A stretch of DNA of 64,000 nt from Auanema rhodensis. Its lineage: Eukaryota > Nematoda > Chromadorea > Rhabditida > Rhabditidae. The notes below the pieces were generated by a model, which searched no databases, had not been told where the DNA came from, and saw nothing but the letters and a program-made list of their open reading frames with translations. The stretch lies in assembly GCA_964057225.1 (NCBI GenBank), contig OZ059896.1:8370001-8434000 (forward strand). The letters are read 5' to 3'. A program made the translations under genes and the position numbers. Positions 25,921 through 38,054 of this stretch are shown piece by piece (position 1 is the first letter of the stretch; each line of letters begins with the position of its first letter).

Positions 25921-28389
25921 ATGCATGTATGAATACGAATATGCAAAGCTAGCCATTTAGAGTAATATCTCTTAGAAAAATATTGTTTAAATTTATTATT
26001 AGACCAGTATTATGACGTGATTATCTTTTTTTTTCTTTATATCAAACTATTTTCATGTAAATGTACATGTAGTAGCTGTACTTTTGACGCACGCAGTCTT
26101 CAAACTCTGCATCTAAAATTACATCACTTACATTGAATATACTTATTATTTATTTGATATTTGAAATATTTATTATATCTAATATTTTTCTTCATTTCGT
26201 TTTGGGCTTAAGTAGGTTTTTAATTCACAAAATACTATTTACTAAATACATAACAATCACGAGTAAATCTTGGACATGAAAGTGAAAGGTTTTATCTCAT
26301 CATAGTTTGTTAAGCTCATCAATCTTGATTATTGAAAATTGACGCTATTGATGGAACGTCTTCTTATTTTTTCTTCAATGAAAACATTATCTTTGTTTTA
26401 CTCTATAATGTTTGGTATTACGTTATTTGAGAAGGCACACTTTCAATTATTTTTGAAATTATTCTCAACAGTGCCTTGTTTTTTGAACTTTAATTCAATT
26501 TCTCTTATTCGGATCTTTATTTTTTTGCTTATAGGCTATTGCTAACTGCCTCGTTATTTGGTATTAGACACTATTATCTCTTTTTTTATACATATATCAT
26601 ATCTATAAATAGGTATATACATATAGTATATCTATATATTATGTTATCAAACTTTTATATCAAAAATATTAGGATTAAGCTAAGATTCAAACTTCAATTA
26701 ATTTTGTCTGATTTTCCATTGACATTTCATCATTACGTATATTTACCCGTATGTCATTTAGAACAATACAAAGAAGATGAAAAATTAAATCGAAAATAAG
26801 TTTGAGATCTGCATACGTGCAGTCTTATAGATATATTCACATAGCTAGGGATATGTTTTTCTTAATTTTGCATTTTTCTTTAATCTCGTTGTTAGGATCA
26901 CCTGTTTTGGATTTATCATACATTATTTTAACTTACTCTACAATTTGATAGAAGTTTGGTTTTGTTGTTACTGTTCAAACATCATTTGATGTAATGATGT
27001 AATACTGTTCTGTTTTTCGTTTCAGAAACTGCTTTAAAAACTTGATGAATATGTAGAAAAAAAATACAAAAAATAATCCTGAGCATAATATTTTATTTTA
27101 TTCAAACTATTTTTGAAAGTTATGTTAAAACTTCCCTTCAATTTTTTATAATGAGAGCTTACAAGAAGTTATCAGCAAGAAAGTGTTACTTCTAAGAAGG
27201 CAAAAATTAGTTTAGAAGCATTGCAAGAACTGTTCTACTGTTATCTTTCATTTCTCAACATTTTCTAATATTTATTCAAAAAATATCTACTTTTTTTTCA
27301 CAATACTCATACTAATATAAATGAAATTTTCTTATTTTCTAAAAGTTTTTCTTTTTTTTTTGAAAGAGATCGGCTAACAAAACTGTTTACACTTCCTGTT
27401 ATATTTTCAATTCATCCGTATATATTTAAGCCTTAAATGAAAAAAAGAAGATATAAATCATGCGTATAACTGATATAATTAGAAATAATGGATTAAAATC
27501 ATTTTTCTTAACTCTTACTATACTATATACAATAATATAAATCGAAGATATGTTTCAAAATTTTCATGTATATCTAACTATTTCCATATTGACTTTTCTT
27601 TATTTTTTTTCATTCTGAGTATATCTTCTATATTTTGACTTCAAATTATTTGTTTTATAATTTGCGAATTTTTGTTTCAAATCAAGCTAAAAAAAGAAGA
27701 ACAATGATCTCATATCTAGGTTTATATGTGTTCTTCCAACTGTAATATTTGCCAATTTTAATGTTTTTCATTTTCTTCAACTAAAGTGGAGCATTTAATT
27801 CTCAAATAGATTTCGTACATCTTGTGCTTTTCGTGTGTTTATGAAATTTATTATTAAAATACGTATACAGATATATATATTATAATATCCAATATACTAT
27901 ATTCAATTCGTTGCTTTTTGTCATGTGTGTTTAAATTTATCTTATTCAATTTTTCTGAATCACCATATAATTGAACACACAATGATTGTATTTTTGATTT
28001 TATTCCAAATTTAAGCATTCATTGTTTATATATTCTCACAATTATTAAAAATTTATAAAAAAAATCTGATAGAGGAAATGATATGAAAATATAATGCATT
28101 TGGTGTTCATGAAATCAGTTGTTGTCTTACTAATATAACTCTTAAACATTTATAAAGACTTGTATGTATGTATGTATTCGTTTTTTTTTCTTGGAAATCA
28201 AGTAAGAGCAACTATTCAAACCTCTTGTCAAGAACGTTTCATTTTTCAAATTCAAAAAATGTGTTTGAGATTTGCTATAAAAAAATAAAGAGAAGAGAAT
28301 CAGAAAAAAGCTAACAACTGCCAATCATATTCTTTCATTTTTCTCAATCATGTACTCTTGTATGCTCAATTTAACCTCCACAATTGTTC

Positions 28390-28690
28390 TATTAGCTTAT
28401 TCTTACCAAATCAGGACTTCCCGGTAATAAGAAGTCGTAAAATGCAATTGACCTTAGCGTCGTCTTCCTCATCTTCATGTTCTCAACTGCTTTGATTTGC
28501 AGTTTCCTCTTAGCCTTTTGAAGCTTAGGTTTCTATGACATGCGTAGTAAAAACAGAAGACAGATGACAACGACGAGACAATGACCGATAGAGGACTAAT
28601 CAAGCCTCCAGGCGAGTAGAAGCGTATTCGTTGATCAAATGTCGCCTTTAAGCTTATTGTAAAGTACAGCATTCTACAAGCAGTACCACT
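28390..28690. other. 300-bp GC-raised noncoding island upstream of the GPCR
   Basis: A long interval of balanced composition about 1.3 kb before the GPCR start, flanked by TA-rich simple sequence. It contains CTTATTCTTACC and GGTAATAAG arms at its left edge. Open frames on either strand lack splice context or family resemblance. A conserved promoter or enhancer is the simplest guess. Confidence 0.25.
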
Positions 28691-28814
28691 CTCGTCATAT
28701 TTAGTATATTATATATTTGTATGGACGTATATGCACATACATATGTTTGCATGTTTTCATTTCACTAGTGTAAGATTAAAAGTTTTAATTTATATATACT
28801 TAGCTATATTAGAT

Positions 28815-28850
28815 TATATGTATATATATGTATATATATATATATATATA
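28815..28850. repeat. (AT)n/(GTATAT)n microsatellite
   Basis: TA-rich dinucleotide run with occasional G, ending at about 28850. Confidence 0.85.
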
Positions 28851-29927
28851 ACGTGTATTTCAGATTAGCTTTCATTTTTAATTAAGCTAGCCTGATAATA
28901 TATTTTCTCGTCTCATTATCTTAGATGTTGCAACATGTATGTTAACATCATATTAGAACAAATAATTATTCTCTAAAACTAACTTTATGATTCTTTTCAA
29001 GCTTAAAATCATTCTTTCTTATATTTTCTATTGAAGACAATTAATGTATAATTTAGAGTGTGTGACAGGTAAAGTTCATATGTTTCTGATGCATATGATG
29101 GATGTTAGTCAGTTATCCAAACTTCCTTAGTTTGAAATTACTGAATAATTTTGGTTCAATTTCATGATTATTATATTTTTTTTTTGAATTTATCACAATT
29201 AAAATATATATTTATATATGTATATATTGTAGTTACTAGGTGAAAGTATAGATAAACTCGTTGAATATTTGATGTTCAACTTGAAAAATTAATTTTTTTT
29301 CTTTACATACATATTCAGTAATATGCCTATTGTTGTTATAACTGTGAAAAAAAAATGTTTTGAAGTGCAAATGGAACTGATGTGAAAAGAAAGTCAAATA
29401 AAATTGAATTACTCTTTTTCTCTGCCCCACGATGTCTGCTTATTCAGTTTTTTAACCATTTGGTTCTTCAACAACAAAAAAATCTTTCTTTTTCCTATAT
29501 TCAAATCTTGTGTCACTAGCGTGAAATTTGAAAGAAACAATAAAACGTTTAAGCATTGATTATACTGGAACAACTAAAAGTTTGAACTATTTGTTTCTAT
29601 CTATTCCATCGCGTTTTTTAACTATTTGTTGTTTTCTCAGACCAGTCTTGAATATCTAACTATTTCTAAAATATTCTATCAGTCTTGTTTTTGTTTAATC
29701 CGTTTTTACTTGGGTTATCAGAAAGTTCAACCGATGGTCTCTATGTCCAGCATGTATTCATTTTTTTTCCATTCAAGCTCCGCCTTTTTTACTTAAAGCT
29801 TATTCTATGTTCGTATTAATGCTTCAAATTCCTGATTTCAAAATTTGCAAAATATGTGTATTATACTCTTGTCTTCTTTAATAATTTTCTTTTATTAATC
29901 AATATTTTTTATGAAGTTATTATAGAT

Positions 29928-32900
29928 ATGTTAGCGTCGACATTATCAACGACGACTGAATTATTTGAAACTCTGACCACTACAAGTAAACCTACTGTTG
30001 CTTTGGTCCCAATATCGGAAGAAGCCGCAAATCAACTTTTGCAATTTCTAAAAACTATATATTCATGGCTGATTCCTATTATGATAATAATATTATTAGT
30101 AAGTTATATCTTATTCATGAAAAATTTACAGTAAACCATATTTAAAATTAATTTTTCTTTTTGTATGATACAAATATTTTCTAGATTGCCATAATTGGAA
30201 ATGGGGTAATAGTATTGTCTTCACCCTGGATGTCTTCACCAGTTTCTCCATATTTGAAATTATGTATCAGTTTAGCTGCAGCTGATATGTGGGCGGCTTT
30301 CCTCCTAATTACAGGTGAAATATTCAACTTTTCTAGATTATCTTCTTCTTTGATATGAAAAAAAAATCTAAGAGTTCAAATAATTGGTCTTTCTATGGTT
30401 ATTACAAATTTATGATGACACTCAATACTTTAATATTCTGCATCTATTCGAACTACATCGAATCTTAGTTACTACATCACACATCTAATATTCCAAGTAT
30501 TCTTCCTAGTTCTATATCTTTCGTTTTAGAGAAAAAAAGAAAGAGTTGTGTTCAAAAATTCCCACAGAACATCATTTCATTAAAAAAGAGCATAAAACTG
30601 ATTTATGATTATATGAAAAATGTTTTCATATTATGCATATCATTACTTCATCATTATTAATGAGCTTGCACTTCATTTTTTAAATTTGCTGCCCACTATC
30701 AATTCACTAATATAGAATAGAAATTCGTTTTCGACAACCAATAGATATACAGTATATAGCTGAATATTTTATAAATATTATAAATTAAATATTTAAGAAG
30801 TTAAACACACGATATATGTATATTTTATTATTTTAATTATTTTAAACTTCAAATATTATTCAATTTTTCTAATACTCATCTTATTCAATATTCACAAATC
30901 AGGATTTTTATTTTTATTTTGTTTTTCTATATATATTATTTCAGGTTTAATTGTGAATTCCTATATGCCTGTAGTTCTGGGATTTTCAACGAAAAGCAAT
31001 TGCCTCTTTGCTTGGTTAGAAATGTTTCGAATGTCAGGAATGCTCACATCAGATTTACACCTTTTTGCTTTGGGAATAAATCAGTTTGTCGGAACTAAAT
31101 GGCCTTTGAAATATAAGGTATTCTATATATCTACGGACTTTTTAAATTTAAATAAGAATCAAATTAAATATTTAATTAAGTTGATACATAAATATTCGGC
31201 ATTCACATATACATGTACATATGTACATATATGTATGTAGATTAAAAATCTATTTTGAACTTGTTTAAGATATAGATATGATCTTAAACTTATAATAGAA
31301 AATCGGATAAATATCATATCAAGACTTTTTTTGTTTGAATTTCTGCAATAGCTCTTGATTGAACATCATTATTAGATAGAATGTGTCACCTCATTTGCAT
31401 TTTTTAGTTCCTTGAAAATAGTTCCTTAGTCTTTCTATCCTTCAATATAAACTTTAATTAAAAATGTAATAGAAATGACATTGCTGTACATGGCATTCAT
31501 GTCATAACCATATACAATAGCTTATAATTACTGACCACTACGAGCAGTTTTGCATGTGCATCATATAGTTAAATTTCTCTTATAATATATAATTTAAAAT
31601 GAGCAGCTTTAAAGTTGTTGATGAACTGTCCCGCCATTTTAACTCGCCAAATTCTCTCTTTTTCCAATCCCGTTGGCTTAATTTTACTATTTCAAACTGA
31701 ACTGCTAAGTCTTATTCATAGCTATTTAACTGAAAGAAGGGTAGTGTGAAGCTCCCACGAGGGATCTGTCTAGTTTTTCATGCATCTTGTCAAATAGACT
31801 AACAAAGCTAGTGCAAATCCGCATGAAAATTGAAAAAAATGCGTTTTTTTCTTTTAGCCTTCTCAAATATTCGACACAATCTCGAGTTCCACATATCACA
31901 ATAAGTCATGTTAGTTGTTTTAAAACATACTGAACTGTAGCGTTTCTCATGAGATTTGAACTTTACGAAATGAAAATTGAAAGCTGTCATGATTTACTGG
32001 ATGAAGATAGTACAAGGTCCAAAACAGGAACATCATGATTATTTCAAGAATTTTTATTTTCCTGTTACTGCACGACTGTTGAATCTTTCAAAGTTTTTAT
32101 TTATTTGTCTCATTGATGAAACGGGAAGAAACTTGAAAAGTCAAAATGAATTTTTTATCTTCTCATTAAAATTCTCAAAAATAAGAATAAATTTTCAAAT
32201 TAAAAAAAGGAAATACTTAACATTTGAAAACCTGAACATATGAATTTTCAGGTTATGGTAACGACTAGACGAATGCGCTATATTATTTTAGCTTTATGGG
32301 TTGTCCCACTCTGTTTTGTTGGATCATGGTAAGATTTCTTGCTAAATTTTATCCGGCAATGATTTACGACAAAAAAAAAGAAAAATTATATATAATTACA
32401 TGAACTAGTTAGCTCATCAATTCATCTGTTTAGGTTTATGTCAAATGAATCAGACGGCTTACGTCACCCTGAATGCCGTTTCGTATTTTACGAGCAATTC
32501 CCATTCCGTGTTACCATCTTCCTAACGTTTATGATTCCTCTCTTAGCCACTCTATTCATTTATGGAATGATTCTCATTAATTTACTCAAAGCAAAAGCTG
32601 AATTTGAGATGTGCACAAACGAGAGGTAATATTGATCTCAAAACTGAATTTCATAAAATATTTTGATTGACAGGCTAACAAATTCTAATAATTCTCGACG
32701 TTCCAATGTTCATTCAAAATTAAAACTTGTATGGACAACGTTACTGATTGTTTCTTCGTTTTCACTTAGTTGGGGCCTATGTGTCTTATATTTCGTGCTG
32801 GTGTGTAAGGTTTGTATATATATTTTTTTCAAAATCTGAAATGAAATAGCAGTTTGGTCGCAAAATTCACTGGTTTCATTGTGAAGCTATTTTGGCATTT

Positions 32901-33740
32901 ATTGAAGCTGGGATATGGATTGGCTGTATTCCCATTGCTAAAAATAATTTAACATTTGTTTTCCAAGACCCAAAAAAAAACATCGAAAACTATAATTAGT
33001 CTAAAAATTTTATATAAATCAAAGAATAATGATTTTGAGATATCTCGATATCAAAACGATTTTCATAATTATTTCTTAGTCAAGCAGATGGTTATATTAA
33101 TGCAGGAAATTTTAATACAATGATGAAAAGAAAATGTTTTTCTTGTTCATGTAACCATCTGTAAAATTATAACTATATTACGTAATACAAAAGTAAAATT
33201 AGTAAGAAAAACATATTTTGTTTTTAATCATTCACTCATGTAATTACGTTTTTCTCTCTATTTATGTTCTTAATTGTAGGAAGGCTGTGTCTTCACATAT
33301 CTTGTAGACGTGGATTTCTATCTGGGCTTGTTTCTCAGTTCATCTGTTCAAATGCTGGTAAGTTCAGACTAGCCAATTGGAATAAATAAAAACATAAATC
33401 TATTTTCAACTACCGTGTTTCTCTTTCACTGAGTTCACTAACAAGTACATATTTAAATATTTATTTATAGGTAATGCTAAAATTGGCTTCCAATCCGTTT
33501 ATTTATACACTGAGAATAAAGGCTATACGAGCAAGTGTGGATAGTCTACTTAACTTTGTCTGTCGTCGAAGAACCTATCCAAGTGCTAAAGCTTCAAAAA
33601 CGGGTGTTGCACTTCTACACAGTGGATCTGCAATGAATAATTCCGTATGATTGTTTTTATATTCTTAGAGTTCAAATTATAATGCTTTAAGTCCATATGA
33701 TGAAGTTCAATCAACATCTTATTATGGAGCAGGCAGCTAG
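29928..33740 (+). CDS. Orphan class-A (rhodopsin-like) GPCR, canonical isoform with NPxxY
   Basis: Exons 29928-30098, 30185-30314, 30945-31117, 32252-32328, 32434-32625, 32674-32809, 33280-33357, 33471-33644 and 33669-33740 join in frame to 400 residues. Seven hydrophobic helices are visible. TM1 has IGNGVIVL (the conserved Asn) and TM2 has LAAAD (the conserved Asp). A Cys lies before TM3, TM5 has an internal Pro, and TM7 has SNPFIYTLR (NPxxY). The TM3 end reads ALGINQFVGTKWPLKY, so the DRY triplet is replaced by NQF. TM6 lacks the CWxP motif (FSLSWGLCV). The N-terminus is Thr/Ser-rich with no obvious signal peptide. The ATG follows TTATAG by two bases. Two introns are long (about 630 and 1,130 bases), unlike neighbouring genes. 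The ligand cannot be inferred. Confidence 0.85.
32850..32999 (+). CDS. Alternative terminal exon of the GPCR encoding a second TM7
   Basis: This follows GAAATAG and reads 49 codons to TAG in the same phase (0) as the usual next exon at 33280. Splicing exon 32674-32809 to it would give a 342-residue receptor. Its sequence places FHCEAILAFIEAGIWIGCIPIAKN before the motif NNLTF, alignable to the usual exon's LASNPFIY: Ala and Asn are shared and the aromatic position is Phe instead of Tyr. It lies 32 residues from the exon start to the Asn, versus 34 in the canonical version. This looks like an ancient exon duplication used as a mutually exclusive 3' exon. Simple intron sequence is the alternative, but the open frame, acceptor, phase and TM7 resemblance argue against it. 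Confidence 0.5.
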   Translation, partial: QFGRKIHWFHCEAILAFIEAGIWIGCIPIAKNNLTFVFQDPKKNIENYN

Positions 33741-33884
33741 AGAAATTATATTTTATTACGGCTACGTTATATGCTCAATATATTTATATCATTAAAATAT
33801 TATATTACTGTTCAATTAAAATTTTGATCATTTATCTACTTGTCAACGTGTAGTATTATGTGGAAACTATTATATGATCTCATT

Positions 33885-33890
33885 AATAAA
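33885..33890 (+). terminator. AATAAA poly(A) signal for the GPCR
   Basis: A canonical hexamer about 145 bases after the GPCR stop codon. Confidence 0.55.
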
Positions 33891-33926
33891 TACAGATTAT
33901 CTTTAAAATCTTTTTTTTTTTGCTAT

Positions 33927-33932
33927 TTTATT
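33927..33932 (-). terminator. AATAAA poly(A) signal for isovaleryl-CoA dehydrogenase (minus strand)
   Basis: Plus-strand TTTATT, about 170 bases past the minus-strand stop codon at 34104. The converging GPCR signal lies only 40 bases away. Confidence 0.45.
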
Positions 33933-34103
33933 ATAAACATGAGAATTAAAAGGGACAAAAAAAGAAACAGCAAACAATCCAAATATATCGAATATATTGA
34001 CAAAGAATGAATATACAAAAGAAGGCACAACTCAAAATATAGAAAATCACTGGTATTCAGAAAACGAACAAAAAGCCTATAATTCGATTACGGAAAAGAG
34101 AAT

Positions 34104-35954
34104 TTAACTATATTCCTTGTTAAGAGATCGGCCAATGATAAGTCTGCGAACCTGTAATAGATGTTAATATGATATTGTATTCTTAACTGTTTTCAAACCT
34201 CGCTTGTTCCGGCTCCAATCTCGTAAAGTTTAGCATCTCTAAGAAGTCGGCCGGTTGGATAATCGTTGATGTATCCATTTCCTCCTGAAACATTGTGATA
34301 TATTAAGAATAACTTGATTAATCAGAACAAAGAAATAAATGCAGCTGAACCACATTCCTGATAGTATTATTATTACACAAAAAGCAACATTAATGTTGAT
34401 AGTGAATAGATAAAGATCAAACTTTTCAAATAAAATATATGTTTACCTAAAATTTGAATAGCATCCAAGCAGACTTTGGTAGCATTTTCAGCCAAGTAAA
34501 GGATAACTCCAGCACAGTCCTAAACGAAATGAAATGGATACAAAATAATTAAATATTAATTAAAGAAGATTGAAATGCATTCTTAATAATGAAGATGATA
34601 TAAAAAGACTGACCTTATTCGATACATTTCCTTGATCAGCAGCCTTGGCAACAGCATAAAGGTAAGCACGAGAAGCATTTAAAGTTGTGTACATATCGGC
34701 GAGCTTTCCTTGAATAAGTTGGAAAGTTCCAATCTTTTGTCCGAACTGTTCTCTTTGATGAGCATAATCAAAGGTAATATCACAAGCAGCTTGCATAAGT
34801 CTAAAATAGGTAGTGTAAATTTGAGAATAACGTATTATTATACCCAAGTGGTCCACCGGACAATACTAAACGCTCATAATCGAGACCAGTCATCAAAACA
34901 TACACTCCTTTACCAATTCCTCCCATAACATTTTCTTCTGAAATAAAAATTTTGCTAAAAAATTTAAATGGTGGTTGACCTGGAATTTCACAGTTTTCGA
35001 AGACGAGCTCACATGTGTTGGATCCACGCATACCAAGCTTATCTAATTTTGGAGAAGTAGAGAAACCAGGGAATCCCTGAATATATCTTCAGTTTAATAT
35101 AGAATTCAGTAATCTTTACCTTTTCAACCAAGAAGCAAGTAATACCGTGTTGATGCTTCTGTGGATCAGTTTTGGCATAAACAACAAGAACATCAGCATC
35201 AGGTCCATTAGTTATCCAAAATTTAGATCCGTTCAAAACGTATCTGAAAAAAAAGAACTCAATGTTGAAAACAAAGAAAAACAAACTTATTTCCTTTCTT
35301 GGTAGCTGTTAATTTCATGCTAACAACATCAGATCCAGCTCCAGGTTCGGACATAGCTAACGCTCCCATATGTTCTCCGCTAATCAACTAAACAAAGGTT
35401 GATATATATGAAAAAAATATTTCTACAAACTTTTGGAAGGTATTTAGCTCTTTGTTCTTCATTTCCATTTCTAACGATTTGATTAACACATAAGTTTGAG
35501 TGAGCACCATATGACAAAGCAATTGCTCCAGAGGCTCTTGATAATTCTTCCATGGCCAAAACATGAGAGAAGTAGCTCAGCCCGGAACCTCCGTACTCAG
35601 CTGCATTGAACGAATATCAAAATTAATAAAACATTTATTATTACCAGGAGCAGTAATTCCAAGAAGACCCTGGTCTCCTAACTTTTTCCAGAACTGTCTT
35701 AGACCATCCCACCCATTATTCTTATCAATTCCTTGAGCATATGGAGAGAGTTCTTTCTCAGAGAAGACACGAAGAGACTGACGGAACTAGAAAATTAATT
35801 CATGTATAAAAAACAGTTCATACATAGATATAGATACCGCAATTTCATCCTCTGTGAGTCCGAAAACAGTGTCAGGGATTGGATAAGAAGACATCTGTCT
35901 TCCAGTAGTAGGAAGTAATGGGCGAAAAACTTTAAGAAGATTGAAGCGGCTCAT
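34104..35954 (-). CDS. IVD: Isovaleryl-CoA dehydrogenase, mitochondrial
   Basis: This FAD-dependent acyl-CoA dehydrogenase oxidises isovaleryl-CoA to 3-methylcrotonyl-CoA in leucine catabolism. The N-terminus ([14 protein letters not shown], Arg/Lys with hydrophobics, few acids) is a typical mitochondrial presequence. About ten short-intron exons follow the family closely: [73 protein letters not shown] and [17 protein letters not shown]. The IVD-specific catalytic Glu is present in [15 protein letters not shown]. That helix-G position separates IVD from medium- and short-chain dehydrogenases, whose base sits near the C-terminus. Length is about 420 residues, as usual. The ATG follows TTTTTTATAG by one base. 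Confidence 0.95.
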
Positions 35955-36684
35955 TCTATAAAAAAGCAAGTTAATTGAGATTCTTTGAAATATTTAAAGA
36001 TTTCCAAAAACGACTACGAACAAAGAAATGCGAAAAAATCGTATAATTCAATATAAATATTTAGCATAGACTGTTGTACTCTCTGATGATATCAAACCAA
36101 AACGAAAAATTGAAAGGAAGCTTTATCAGCTGAGGAAGACCATTTAGCAAATCAGTTCATCATAAATGTGAGGTCGATAAGCAACTTCAGAAACATGAGA
36201 TTAATTGAATATAGCCCTTTGACCCCAAAAACCATATGTTATCAGTCATTTTTAAACACAGTGAATGATCAATGATGTGGGCACGAAAGAGCAAACAACG
36301 GGAGAACCAGAAAAATGTCTGTTTGCAACAGGCAAAAAAAGAAAAAGATGAAACGATAGGATAATTGAGAGATAGGGAGCTAAAACCAGAATGACAAGGA
36401 CAGACACAATGAAGATAAATGATTAGGACAAGACCTTTAACAGTTTCACGGTAAAAAACACTGATAGTATAATTTTATTAGAACTTTTACCAATTAATCT
36501 AATGAATCACAATGAGTATATAATGCATTAGAATTAGTATAAAAATGAATAAATTAAAACAAGCAGGTAGGCTTTCAAATAAATAGTGAATGAGCACACT
36601 TGACACATAAGCTCTTGACTAGGTAAGGTATGTATGATTAGTAATTGATAATATGATTAGTACGAAATACAAAATAGGCATAAA
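35955..36684. other. IVD-SNAPIN intergenic region
   Basis: These 730 bases between two minus-strand genes contain no convincing exon. The stretch is AT-rich with a moderately GC-raised centre at about 36100-36430. It would hold the SNAPIN 3' UTR and the IVD promoter or, if the genes are co-transcribed, an operon spacer. Confidence 0.5.
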
Positions 36685-37139
36685 TTAATGTTCAGGTGGA
36701 GGATAAACTTTTCCCAGAATAAGTTTCTTAGTGTTATACACTTCTCTAGCAATTTGTCTTTGAAGACGGCTTAAACGATCATGAAGCTGCCCCATCGTCT
36801 GAATTAAAACTATGATAAGAACTACTCAAAAACCTACAGTTTCAGTGGCAGCCATTCTTCGTTTAGCATCATGTAATTTATCTACATACACTTGAAGATC
36901 ATAAGGCGCTTCGGTCTCGTTGAAATCATGTAGATACTAAAGATAACACTCAAAAAGGAAAAAATATCAAAACATACATCTGACAAAATCACAATATTTT
37001 TCAGTAGTAATTCTTGGCTATTCCTAGCCTCATTAATTTGATACTCAAGATTATATACCGATTCGTTCAAAGATGCCAGTATAAGGTCTCCTGAATTCAA
37101 TTGAACACTGTGATATGCAGAATTCATCTCGTTGTTCAT
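36685..37139 (-). CDS. SNAPIN: SNAPIN homologue (BLOC-1/BORC subunit, SNARE-associated)
   Basis: SNAPIN is a small coiled-coil subunit of the BLOC-1 and BORC complexes, which control endolysosome trafficking; it also binds SNAP-25 at synapses. Exons are 36978-37139, then two further exons with a 40-base intron ending at GTTTTAATTCAG. The protein is about 122 residues, against 136 in human. The C-terminal half is diagnostic: LQVYVDKLHDAKRRM matches human DPYVKKLLNARRRV, QLHDRLSRLQRQIARE matches NAQERLRRLNHSVAKE, and the end ...GKVYPPPEH matches DSGIYPPGSP. The N-terminal heptad helix includes NLEYQINEARNSQELL. The ATG lies one base after TTTCTTTCCAG, a near-ideal acceptor. Confidence 0.85.
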
Positions 37140-38054
37140 TCTGGAAAGAAAAACTATCTTGTGCTGGAAGTAAAACAAAATAAAAAAAAAGGTAAAAATA
37201 TAATCAGAATAATCAAAAATGAACACTTCTAGTATAAATCGTGAATGACGTTGAAGATAATCTTCACGAGAAGTATTGGTCCTGCCCCGCTAACATAAGC
37301 TGTTAGCGCGACTGTTGAGATTAGCATTAAATGATAGTTTGTATAAAAGTTGGTAGTGCAGGTTTAAAACTTAGCATTCAGAAATATGCAAGTGCTGTTA
37401 ATTGTTGAAGAAATACAATATTAACTGTCAGAACAACTACAATAACCTGTTTATTATTCAAGTATGTATATGTAGGTATCATAAGAACAATAAGGTTCAC
37501 TAACTTTACCGACCAAAACATTGGAAATAGAAACTGTGGAACCTAACCATGCAATAAACATTAGCTTTCCTCGTTACTATATCCAAGTTTCAATCACTGG
37601 TACTGCTCGCTTATCTCGATTTATTTATTTAAAAAAAAGGTTCTTCTCAGCAGTAAGTACGTGTTAAAAAGTTTTAATTGTTTAATTAATTAATTAACTA
37701 TCTGGAAAGTTTATAAATTTTGCAATTTTTAATGTTTAAAAAAACATCAAAACTTTTTGACAAATCAAAGTGTTATTATACATTCACTTACTGAATATAA
37801 ACTATTGAGTTTAAATTAAAATTTTACTAATAACTTTAAAGTTTGAAAACAAAAAAAAATAATGTCTAAATTTGTGAAATAAAATAATAATATTTCCATA
37901 TTTATTTATTAGTTAAAAAGTTAAAAATTGGATCGAAGACGTATTTGTAAAGCGTACTTTTACGTTGCGTACGGGGTGATTTCGTTTTACGCCGTTTCAG
38001 GGTTCTTTCGTATTACGTACGAGCTTCCTTCTGTATCTACTGCTTGTATTCACT
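37140..38054. promoter_or_regulatory. Divergent SNAPIN-SART3 intergenic region
   Basis: A 915-base region between divergent genes. Its left part holds a perfect hairpin (37288-37308) followed by GTATAAAAG at about 37340. The middle is AT-rich. The right 120 bases are GC-raised, with repeated TACG-containing words (GCGTAC, TTACGTTGCGTACGGG, ATTACGTACGAG at about 37950-38022) that look like promoter elements for SART3. GTTTCAG at about 37995-38001 is a possible leader acceptor 55 bases before the ATG. Confidence 0.45.
37288..37308. other. Perfect 8-bp inverted repeat with 5-base loop
   Basis: CGCTAACA and TGTTAGCG flank TAAGC. The surrounding 70 bases are locally GC-raised (GGTCCTGCCCC before, GCGACTGTTGAG after). 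It could be a regulatory palindrome or the stem of a small RNA gene. Confidence 0.4.

Larger units (their letters stand above)
14922..29927. other. 15-kb AT-rich gene desert upstream of the GPCR
   Basis: I found no exon set, tRNA or mobile element here. Open frames are short, Phe/Ile/Tyr/Lys-rich and lack coherent splice sites. The stretch is dominated by AT runs and TATG/CATA-type simple sequence, such as 18000-18028 and 23460-23600. Several GC-raised islands stand out: 20340-20410, 21900-21945, 22215-22315, 25515-25605, 25840-25920 and 28390-28690. These may be distal regulatory elements or noncoding RNAs for the GPCR, whose 5' end lies at its right edge. Confidence 0.6.
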
